Shown here: piece after piece, positions 41,001 to 53,000 of the stretch
Numbering within the stretch: position 1 is the first letter of the stretch
Layout of the letters: each line of letters begins with the position of its first letter
Assembly: GCA_944474755.1 (NCBI GenBank)
Contig: OX104120.1
Location: forward strand, 43,070,067 to 43,134,066
DNA length: 64,000 bases
Reading direction: 5' to 3'
DNA from: Limnoperna fortunei
Taxonomy: Eukaryota > Mollusca > Bivalvia > Mytilida > Modiolidae
Made by a program: the position numbers and the translations under genes
The notes under the pieces: generated by a model
Databases searched by the model: none
Told to the model about the DNA's origin: nothing
What the model saw: only the letters and a program-made list of their open reading frames with translations

Positions 41001-44000
41001 GAAATGAACATTTTCAGTCAAGTTGTTATAGCTTTTAAGTTACTGTGCAAAAACTAAACATTTCTTCAAAAAATTTTGTTAAATACAATAACTCCTATAA
41101 GGTGCCATCAGACAATTTCTGAAAATTAAATGGTTTTTAGGCATTGTCCTTTAGGGTACTTTAGAAATTTACAGTTTTACTCTACTAATAGGTGTGTTAT
41201 AGACTAATTTATAATTCAAAAACTGTTCATTTGTCCAAATTCATAATGACTCCTATAAAGAGTCATTTTGCAATTTTGGACTAAGCAATCATTTGTAGGG
41301 CTTCTATTGCTGATCATTTGTGCATTTTATAGTTTTAATCTAGCTGCTATAGTTTTCAAGTTACAAGACAAAAATGGAAAATTTCATAACAAAATTGTCA
41401 TTTAAGGGCAATAACCCCTATAAGGAGTCATCTGACAATTTCAGACCAATTAAGTGAATTGTAGGGCTTTTATTGCTGATAATTTTTGCAATTTATTATT
41501 TCACTCTAGATGTTATGGTTTTTAAGTTACAGGACAAAAACGGAAAATTTCATAAAAAAATTGCAATTTAAGGGCAATAACTCCTATAAGGAGTCATCTG
41601 ACAATTTCAGACTTTATAGTATAGTACTTTGTAGGGCTTCTATTGCTGATCATTTTTGCTATTAACAGTTTCACTCTAGCTGTTACAGTTTTTAAGTTAC
41701 AGGACAAAAACAGAAAATTTCATAAAAAATTTATGGGCAATAACTTATTTAAGGAGTTGTCTGACAATTTCAGACCAATCAAGTGAATTGTAGGGCCTTT
41801 ATTGCTGATCATTTGTGCAATTTACAGTTTCAATCTAGCTGCTATAGTTTTCTAGTTACAGGTCAAAAACTGAAAATTTCATTAAAAATTGCCATTTAAG
41901 TGAATTGTAGGGCTTTTATTGCTGATCATTTTTGCTATTTACAGTTTCACTCTACCTCTTATAGTTTTCAGGTTATATTGTAAATACCAAAAATTTTGTC
42001 AAAAATCATCAATAAAGGGAAATTAATTCCTACAAGAAGCCAATACACAACTTCACACTAATATTAACTATTGTAGACCTTAATGTGCTGATCAATTTTA
42101 AGTAATGGTTTTCTCTATAGCTATTATAATTTTTTAGATAATGATCAAAAACCTGTGTTGATGCCCATGTTCTATTTTTAGTAACAGCGGCCATATTTGT
42201 CTGTTGATCAACACCCTGGGTACAAACTTGAAACTAGGAACCCTAAGGATGATTGTGGCCAAATTTGAAAAAAAATTGGCCCAGTGGTTTCAGAGGAGAA
42301 GATTTTTGAAAAAGTTTACGACGGACGACGGACGCCAAGTGATAGCAAAAGCTCACATGGACCTTTGGTCCAGGTGAGCTAAAAAAATAGGAAAAGACTG
42401 ATATGATGTATTGACTTTAAAACAAGAAAAGCTGTAGACAAATCAGACAAATATCACATTTCAAATCAAACCTTTAACTTTAGAGTTGTTGTTCTCTGAT
42501 TGTGAAGTCCGTTTAAAATCTTACCTAGAGCGGCAGCTGGTGACAGGTCTATTGTTTGGCATGTGACATTTGTCAATGTCCGATTGGCTATTATCTCTAT
42601 CACCAAGACTTTATTGATAAATACCCACAATTCCTCTCCACCACCAAATGTCATCTTTTCTTTTCCTGAGAATTTTAATCCAGTTCTAATGGCACTTGTA
42701 AAACTAAAAAAAGCACTAAAATTACAATTAGTAGAAAAACAATATGTTAAGGGTAGGTAATTTGTTTAGAAAATCTGGTTTTTCATAGTAATGGTGTTGC
42801 AAGCTACCTTGTACAAAAATACCATACTTTTCTGTTGAATATTTATGTCTTTGTAGACTAAGAGTCCTGTAGTCATTTTCTGTATAGGATAATAACAGTA
42901 CATACATGAAGATTTTTCAGGTAAGAAAAAGTATAAATATACTGTTTATGAAATATGGTAATGTTTTTGACATCTTCAACATCATAAAAATGTAAACTTC
43001 TGCTTGTTTTTACTATGAGTTCAAATATTTAATCAATACATTAAATGTTGACCCACATATACTTCAAATAAAATGATACCTGTTTATAATATATATAAAC
43101 TTTGTAATTAAGATCAACCATCCATTTTCTACAAAAAGGGGAGGGTGTAAGGGCTGGGATTCTTTGGCAATAATGTTCAACACTCAAGTTAATACCCCCT
43201 TGTTTATGTAGGTTTGGCAAAAGAAAAAAGAAAACACAGTGGCTGTTTTAAAAAAGCAAAACATTTCATCAAAACATGACCCCTACTAGTTATTCACTGA
43301 TCCCTAAACTTGTATGGCATAATCTGTAAGCACAAACTGATAACTCATGCTTACATTTGACACCACCTGCAACATGTTGATGATTATTTTTTTTAGCCGA
43401 CACATTATGAGCTTGATATTATGAATTAATATATCAATAAATTTAATTATTTTTAAACTAATATCATTCTAATATGACGTCCTGCTTTCGCTATGTAAAC
43501 AAGGCCATGTTAAAATTCCAATAAATTTAGTTTGTGCATGTGCATGTTAATTGTAGTTGCAGTCGGTTAAATTTTATTTAAAAAACTCATTTTTATCATT
43601 ACTGTTGTTATTTAAGTCTAAATTCTGACATTTGCTGCCTTTAAATTATGTTTCTCACCACTCTATGTACACATAATGACACATGGGGAGGTACATGGAT
43701 CATCCATTCACTAGCACACATTTATATGCCACTTCACTGTACAGATTGCCGTATTTGTCATAATCAGAATAGAAATTTATCATGGATACCGTACTTTATA
43801 ATCGTTTACAATGACAATAAAGAATGGTATCCACAAATTATTTCTTAAATAATAAATGCATGACGGCTTTCCTTGCATGTATAGCAGATTGCACAATTGT
43901 TTTAGTCTAAATTTTTACCTATATATAAAAGGTTGTGTAATTTGGAAGTTCCTTATTAAATAACAATAGCTTTTGTCATTTATATGTCTTATAAAATTGA

Positions 44001-47000
44001 GTACTCTTAAACAACACTAAAACGAAAATAAAAACAAGAAAATGTGTCCTGGCAACACGGATGTCAAGGTATTGGTAACATCCCCTTTTCCTAAGTTCAC
44101 TCCAGATAGAAGTATAGGGCACAGCCATAAAGTCATTTTCATAAAAACATAAATTCAACGCAAAGATAAACCTAAAACAGGATGGACAGAGGAACAAACT
44201 GACGAAAACTGAAGGAAAATCTATGCCACAAACATTTGTTCGCAGGACATAATTAATGAATAATACTTACAAGAAATTATGAAGGATACCATGGCAATCG
44301 GTTTGACCTTCAGCTCCATAGCCAGCACCATCGGCAAGGAAGTATGAATCACTATAGTAACTGCATGACAAAAATTAAAAATACAGCAGTAACAAAATTG
44401 TAATGACCAAATTAAAATTTTTTTTTTATAAAAATCATCAATGCAACAATGGTCGGCACATACAGGAACATATGTAACAGTTTTGAAAAAGAATCAAATT
44501 CTCTGATCTATTTTTCTTTCTATAAAAATTGAAAATAAACATTAAGAATTAATGTGATTTTTTCCACTAAATACATGTTCACTACACACTGTATTTATCT
44601 ATAACTTATACATATATAGTCCTATTCCTGGGTTACCACAACTCCTACAAATTTTGACGAATCAAAAGGATGGTAGAGTATACACATCTACACATCAATA
44701 AATCCTATCAAAAATCAAATTTGTCCAGCAGTTTCAGAGGAGATGTGTCCACATCTACTATTGTATTATACACGTATTGCTGAAATGGTGAAGGTCTCAT
44801 AACTCCTACTAAATAAGACGATTCAAAATGACGGTAGAGTATGCACATCTATACATCATAACAATTAATCTTATCAAACATCAAAGCAATCTATCAAGTT
44901 GTTTAAGAGGAGATGCATCCACAAATTTACCCTTGTATAATATTGCTAAAACAGTCAAAGTCCCATGACTCCAACAAAATTTGACAAATCAAAATGACAG
45001 TATAGTATGCACATCTACCATTCATAACAATTAATCCTTCTAAATAAAATATCAAACCAATCTGTCAACTGGTTTCAGAGGAGTTGTGTCCATAAAAAGT
45101 TCCTTTGACCTAAAAAAGCACAAAGACGATGTAAACCCAAAGCATTGAAGAGAAAAGGTGTCTTATTTGCTTTTCTTTCAACTTCTAAAATAATTTTTGG
45201 TTAGAGTTTATTTCTTTAAGAATGGATAGTGTAGATTCGGAAATAGAGTCCGAGACCAAGGGTCTGGAAACGGTCATATTGGCCGGACATGTCCGACATT
45301 TACATTAAAATGTCAGACTAAGGTTTAGTCCAATCGGACATCCAAAAAAGTGATATTTAACTTGGACAATAATAAAAATATCTTTTAGTTGGTTTCAATA
45401 CCTTTAATTTCCGCTAGATATAAATATTTTATTAAAAAATCAACCCTAAGGCTATTTCCCGTCACTGACACGTGTTTATTGAGTAACCATTCACTCCAGT
45501 CAAGTGTTAATTACGTAATGGTTAACACAACAGGCGATAACCTAATTATGAGTACAGATCTGTTTCATCCATTTCGTAGAATATGTTATGGCAACATGTA
45601 CAGTATTTTGAAACAATAGGAACGAAGTGGTTGTACGTTATATTGCTTAGAAAATATGACTTGATGGAAAAACACGTGTGGTCAAAATTGTACATCACGC
45701 ATGCGCCAATGTACCTGACGTACTTAAATCTTGGGAAAATCAATTCAAATTAAATTCTATTGAAATGATGAAAACAAAAATAAATATTTAATTCAATAAA
45801 TAATAACTTGTAAAAAACGTGGTCCATCGGAGAGTATCGTATAAAATTCAATTCTGTTCCGAACTTGTAACAACTTCCTACTTCCGGTTAATGAAAATGT
45901 CCCTCACGAATGTTCATAAAAAACGTTGTTTGCTATTACTTTGTTGAACAGACAACATATCATCTTACAATAAAGAAATTTTAGGAAGCAGAATGTTTTC
46001 CTACATTTATTTCCTTTCTTGCACGGTGCATATATCATAGGAACCCATACAAAACAACAACTAATATCTACCACGGTTTTGAAAAAAATTTAAAAGACCT
46101 TTATTCTGGACTTTAAGGAAAAGCACAATATTTTTTATATGATGACCGGTAAAATGTCTGACATGACTCAGGAAAATTTCCAGGGCCTTGTCCAAGACTA
46201 CTACAGTTCAGCAGAAAATAAATTTAGCAGGTGTTTTGTCTGGTGAGGTTAACAAACACGCGAAAAGTGCCAGAACGAATGGGGCTAAGACGGGCAAGAA
46301 GAAACGCATGTCTAAGGCAGATATGGAGGCTCAGTATGGCGCTAGACTAGACGCGCTGGAGTCCAATTTTAATAGTAAGTTGGATCAAATTTTCCAATTA
46401 GTTACACAAGTGTCAGTTAATCAGAATAAGGAGAGTTTAGCTCTGCCTAGATCTGATTCTAGAGTGAACAGCGTCCATCAGGGGAGCGTAGACAACCAAA
46501 ACAAATCATTCCACTAGAAGCTAATTTAGACGAGAATCTAGGGTCCCCTAGAATTAGCAGAAACCAAGATATTGACATAAGGTCGGAGATCTCATTTCAA
46601 GTGAATCAGGAGGAAAGAGATAATTTTGACAAAAATTTAGCTGATATTGATTCTGATAATGACATTGGCGAAAGCCCAGTGAGAGAGCATGTATTAAATA
46701 TTGACAATGTTAATGTAAATAAACCTTCTAACAATTAACAGGCTTGTATGGAGGGTCAAAACACAAATGCTAATATAAATAAATCTGATGAAATTATAGA
46801 ACAACAGTCAAACCTACTCTCTAAAGTGTTTAAAGATGAGGTTAAGAAACACGAATCTAGCGTAGGGCTAGTACTTGATCAGGCTCAAGTAGAAATTTTA
46901 GAGAGCTCTTGGCGTAGTTTGAATCCTGATAAATTGACAGCTTACAAAGAGGACTATAAGACTTGTTTTCCTCTACATAAAAGCTCAGAACACTTTTTGG

Positions 47001-50000
47001 AGGTTCCTTCGTTAGATGATTTACTTGAGACAATGTTGTCTAGAACTCGTGGTGAAAAAACTGTCAAAAACTGGGATATCCATAGATCTTTATTTTCCCA
47101 ACCCTATAAAACCATTGAGAAATTAGGTTATCAAGGGCAGGTTTCTGCTCGTATGAATATAATATCTATATTATATATTCAACAGGCACTTGCATCCTTA
47201 TTAAAGGGTCTTGAGGAAGATGAGATTGACAAGGAACAAGCTTGTTATACTATTAGAGATGTTTTTGCCATGTCCACAAAATCTTTAGATTTAGCAGGTC
47301 GTAATGGAGCATTCATGCATATTATTAGAAGGAAAGCTGCAGCTGAAGATTCAGGTTTATCTAGCTTGAAAGATATCAGATTGAAATGGCAAATTTTGCC
47401 ATTGACTGGAGATGGACTTTTCGGTAGCCATCTTGATAATCTTCTAGAAAAGAGAAAAAGTCAGAAAAAGAAAATTTCTGATTTGATACCAGAATTTTCA
47501 CGAAAGAGAAAAAGTCAGAAAAAGAAAATTTCTGATTTGATACCAGAATTTTCACGAAAGAGAAAATCTGAAGTTGAATCTAAAGACCTTGGGTCTTTCA
47601 GTAAGATTGCTAAGGTTAGCTCTACTGCTACCTCCACAGTACCTGAGAGAAATACATATGGTCGATTCCAAAAGAATCAAAATGGCTTCAAGCGTAACAA
47701 TTATTCTGGGGGTGCAAAGGATGGCACCAAGAAGAATGATGCAACTACTACTGGTAAAAGTTCATGGGATCTTTGCCACGGATTCCTAAGAAACGGGGCA
47801 GCTGACTCAGAAGTAAGTACACTAATGATGTGTCCAGAAATACCTGTCGGGGATCGTCTGTCACTATTTCTTCGAAATTGGAAGAAAATAACGTCGGACA
47901 AGTGGGTTCTTTCAATAATAGAGGAGGGTTACAAACTGGAATTCATAGTGAAACCTCCTTGGACAGGGATCAAACAGACTTATGTTTCAAAAGAAAATTT
48001 AGATATTTTCATGGGGGAAATAGATATTTTATTAAAAAAAGATGTAATAGAGAAAGTTTATTTTCCTCAAGCAATAACAGGTTTCTACAGTACCTATTCC
48101 TTTTACCCAAGAAGAACGGCAAGTTGCGAATGGTGACAAATTTGAAACCCCTAAACAGTCAGTTAAAGAAAATACATTTCAAAATGGACACAATCAGTGT
48201 TACCAATGGAAAGTCATGTGTTTCGGGGGAACTTTTGCACCGAGAATTTTTACAAAATTGGTAACAGTGGTAGCAGCCTATCTGAGGACCTAAAATATAC
48301 GTCTAGTATTTTATCTATACGATTGGCTAATTGTGAACCAAAACAAAACGCATCTGATTCAAGATCAACAGAAAAGCCTGGATCTGATAGTTGCACTAGG
48401 TTTCATCATAAACATGGAAAAATCAGCTCTAATTTACAGTCAAACAGTAAATTATTTAGGGTGTCTTTTCCTTCTGGACAAAGGTCTAGTACTCCCTACA
48501 CCAGAAAGAATTCAGAATCTAGAGACTTTGATTCAGAAATTGTTCTCAGGGCAAACCAAAGCAATGGATTTTCTGAGAGTTCTAGGAGTAATGGCTTCTT
48601 GTATAGATCTTATACCAAATGCACGTCTCTACATGAGACCTATTCAATTACATCTATTGAGTTTTTGGAAACCCAATTTCTTGTAATTTGGATCAACATG
48701 TCCAGTGTACTCAACATCTGAAATCACATCTGATGTGGTGGCTAAATTCAGCCAACATGCAGAAAGGCCGATTTTTAGTATCACCTCAATGCACTGTTAC
48801 AATCACAACAGATGCTTCCAAAAGCAGTTTTGGGGGTTATATTGGGACTCGGATATTTCAAGGAAAGTGGAATTCAAATCAGAAAAAGTGGCATATAAAT
48901 TGCTTGGAAATGAAAACTGTGTTTTTAACTCCAAAACATTTTCTGAATCAAGTGAAAGGCAAGTGTGTATTGATCAGGAGCGACAATACCAGTGTCATGC
49001 AATACATCAATCGCCAAGGGGGGACAAAATCACCAAACCTGTGCTATTTTACATGGGAATTATGGCAGATGGCCATTCAGAATGGGATAGTTTTGAAATC
49101 CGCCCACATTATAGGCAAGAAAAATTTATTGGCGGATCAGTTGAGTCGAGTGAAAATTCGCCAAACAGAATGGTCTTTGAACAAATCAGTTGTCAGTCAG
49201 ATTTTTTATTTATGGGGAAATCCAATAATAGATCTATTTGCCTCCTCCGAGAACAAACAGACAGAGATTTTCTTATCATGGATTCCACACCAAAGTGCAT
49301 GAGCTCTGGATGCACTGACAATATCATGGGAGAACATGTTTGCTTATGCATTTCCCCCAATTTGTCTAGTACCGAAAGTGTTAAAATATATGAAGCAGTT
49401 CCATTGTACAATAATTTTGATAGCCCCACAATGGCCAAGGAGACATTGGTATCCTCAAATTCTAGAACTGCTAATAGCTCCTCCAATACAGTTGCCAATT
49501 TTGGAAAATCTGTTAAATCAACCGAAAACAAGGATCTATCATCCAAATCCTCAAATGTTAAATCTGACAGCATGGCTCCTCTCAACAGAAACTTTGAAAC
49601 AGAGGGATTTTGTGAATCAGCTCGAAAATTACTCACTGCATCATGGAAAAAAAGGCACTCAAAAAGATTATGTCAACAAATTTGATAATTACAATAGCTG
49701 GTGTAGTGAAAGGGAAATTGATCCATATACAGCAACTTTAGATCAAATTGCAGATTTTTTTACATTTTTATTCGAGTCTGCTTTACAATACAGAACTATT
49801 TCTGGATATCGTTCAATGCTTTCAGCAGTTTTACCGCCTTATCAGAATTGTCCCATTGGACAACAGCCTTTCATTACAAGGCTAATAAAAGGTGTAATTC
49901 AGTCTAGACCTCCAAAGGTAAAATTATTACCAGAATGGGATTTAGAGATAGTTCTGGAAGCATTACAGAAATTTCGCTTTGAACCTTTAAATGATACCGA

Positions 50001-53000
50001 TATTAAGTTTATAACATACAAAACTGCTTTTCTCATTGCTATTACAACATTTCGTAGATGCAGTGACATTCAAAGTCTCAGAATTGATCAGGAATCAATG
50101 AAATTTCAAGAGAAGGGAGTAACTTTTATCAGACATGGGCTATCAAAACAAGATCGTCAAAATCATTTTGGGGCAAAAATATTTGTTCCTTGTTTTCCTG
50201 AGAAAAAGTTACTAAACCCTAAAAGAGCTTTAGGTATATATTTAGAAAAGACGAAAGTTTTCAGAGAGAAATTGGGCTCTTTAGACAAAGGCAAATTATT
50301 TTTATCTTTGAATGAACCACACAAACCAGTAACAGCTCCAACGATATCTAATTGGATAGTTAAAACGGTTCAAAATGCATATTCTGATAGCAATTTTAAA
50401 GTTAATGCTCATTCAACTAGAGCAATAGCACCAAGTTGGGCTTGATACAAGGGAGCTTTGACTAAAGCTATTATTGAAGCTGCAGACTGGGCAACAGAGT
50501 CCACATTTGTTAAATTTTATTTGAGAGATTTAGATTCTCATAAATTCTTACAGTAAATGATTGTCTATTTATATGTCTTTTACAGAATGAAGACTAGTAT
50601 TGCATGCTGTTGTTTTTTGTTTTTTTTTTTAATTGTACAGAGTTAGTTGTTAATTCTTTAACTGTATGTAATAAAGAGAACTCTGAACTCTATATAATAG
50701 AGTTTCTAGAAACTGTATGTAATGAGATTGTAAATTTGGAGATGGATGTTTGAAGAAGAAATTTATCCAACCTCCTTGGAATACTGTTAATCAGTAAGTA
50801 TTCTATATATATATATATATATATTAAATGTTAATGTGGTAAGTATAATGTGCAAAATTAATATAAAATATAATTTTTTGAAATCTCAAGAAGAGATTTT
50901 ATATTAATTTTATAGTACATTATACTTACCACAGGCCACCACCACCCCATAATAAATTTCTATGTAAGAGATTTGAATAGCGTCAAAATTTTTAGACTGG
51001 GGTGAATTAATTACAGGTATATGGTTTACGTAATACATGTAATATAGTCACATGATCATAGTGAGATGATAACATCATGTGATGTTTAAATTTACTTTAT
51101 CTCACTAATATTGGGATTGAGACACTAATAACGGGAACATATTCTATATATATATATTAAATGTTAATGTGGTAAGTATAATGTACTATAAAATTAATAT
51201 AAAATCTCTTCTTGAGATTTCAAAAAATTATATTTTGTTGCGATGTGATCAACTACATATGGTGACTAATGATCCTACAAAGTTTGAACAATTTATTCAG
51301 CGGTTACAGGACAGTTTTGTGCACAAAAGTGTGATGGCCTGACGAACGCAAGGAGGCAGAACATTACCCAAGTACTTAAAGAGGGCTTTAATGAATAGAT
51401 GTATCCTGATTTGATGCTAAGTTGCAAAGTATAAGTGAGACAGCAAAAAATAAATAGGTATGGTAAACATGCATTCAGGATCAGAATTGTGACTGTTCAA
51501 TGTAAACAATTTCACATTTTAGTTTGAGATTTTCAAGAATATTTATGAAATTCCTAGACTTCTCTAGACCAGGAAAAGGAAAAAACTAATTTTTTTCCCC
51601 TGTTTTCAATGCACGTGAGAACCCTGTAGATTTGCCAGCTTTTTTCTATTATATTCTTCCAAACCAAACCATAATAACGTGGCCTACTCTATATATGTTG
51701 CTCTCTGGATCGAGCCATATGAAACCTACAGTACCCATTAAGTAACATGTTTGGCAACAGGGATGTTTCACAAACAGTTAAGGTGCTGTGTAACAGATTT
51801 TGGTTTTTCAGATCCGTTTCAGTTTTATTTCCAAAACATCTAACTTCTGTTGTAAATGTTGGTACCTGTAAATTGTCGAACCAGAAGAATTATCAACAGT
51901 TAGTGAGATTCCTCGCTCCAAAACAATGTTAGAACTGGTATCTCTGAACCAGTCAGAGAATGTGCTGGAAGTGGGATCAGTAGATATTGCTGGCCAGGAA
52001 CCAGTTGGACTGGTCACATGGTAGGGGCTGGTTGGTGTAACTGAACTTTTACTACCAAAATCATCGTTACTTATTGTGAAGTCATAAACAGTAACATTAA
52101 GCCAGCCGCTGGATTCTGGAAATTAAGGAAAAACAATTTTAATTGCATGATCTTGTACGAATCAGATGTGTTAAATACCATGGAAACATAAACCCAAGAA
52201 TAATACATAACTGAAACACTATGCAACATCACATTACTATTACATCTTGTTTTATAAAGATTAAACTAAAGATATCTTTGTGTTTTTAATTTTTTCCCAC
52301 ACTTTTATGGTGCTGTGAAGATGCAGGAAACCAATGAAGCAAAAAGTTAAAAATAACCACAACAGAGACCCATCCAGGAGGCTGATATGTAATTTCCCAA
52401 TTGTTCCCAAGAGCAAATGGATAACACCTTGAAATCATGTTTTACCAAAGCAACAAATATTTCTCAAAGATATTCACATCCACAATGCAAACCATAGAAG
52501 TTACTCCAAAATGGGGATTAAATAAAAACAAGTGTGGACACAGAAAAATGTCTCGCCTGCATTCAGCATCAGTTACGAAAATAAATTTCATCATAAGCAT
52601 TACGTAAATAGCATTAAATATCAGCAGCTGCCTGTATACCAAATATTGTCACCATACCATGCATAGTTACAGAGGAACTGTCCTAATACAAAAACTTTAA
52701 CGTAGTCGCTGGACTGTGAAATTGAGGTCAAGGTCAGGTGACACCTACCAGACAGTCATGTACTATTTATCAGCAACTTATATAACAAATATTGTCATCC
52801 TAACATGCATGGTTACAGGGGAACAGCCGTAACCCAAAAAACTTTAACATAGTCGCTTGACCGTGAAATTGAGGTCAAGGTCAGGTGACACCTACCAGAC
52901 AGTCATGTACTAGTCATCAGCAACCTATATACACAAATATTGTCATCCTACCATGCGTGGTAACAGAGTAACTGCAGTAACCCAAAAACTTTAACGTAGT

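Larger units (their letters stand above)
45222..51236 (+). mobile_element. Decayed DIRS-type (tyrosine recombinase) retroelement
   Basis: Order on the plus strand is gag-like frame, reverse transcriptase, RNase H, tyrosine recombinase, then a complex repeat tail (50810-51236). This order and the recombinase in place of a DDE integrase identify the DIRS/Ngaro group. It is inactive: an inserted MITE, several frameshifts, in-frame stops and a deletion in the reverse transcriptase core. The left terminal repeat is not recognised, so the left limit given is only the gag start codon. Confidence 0.85.
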
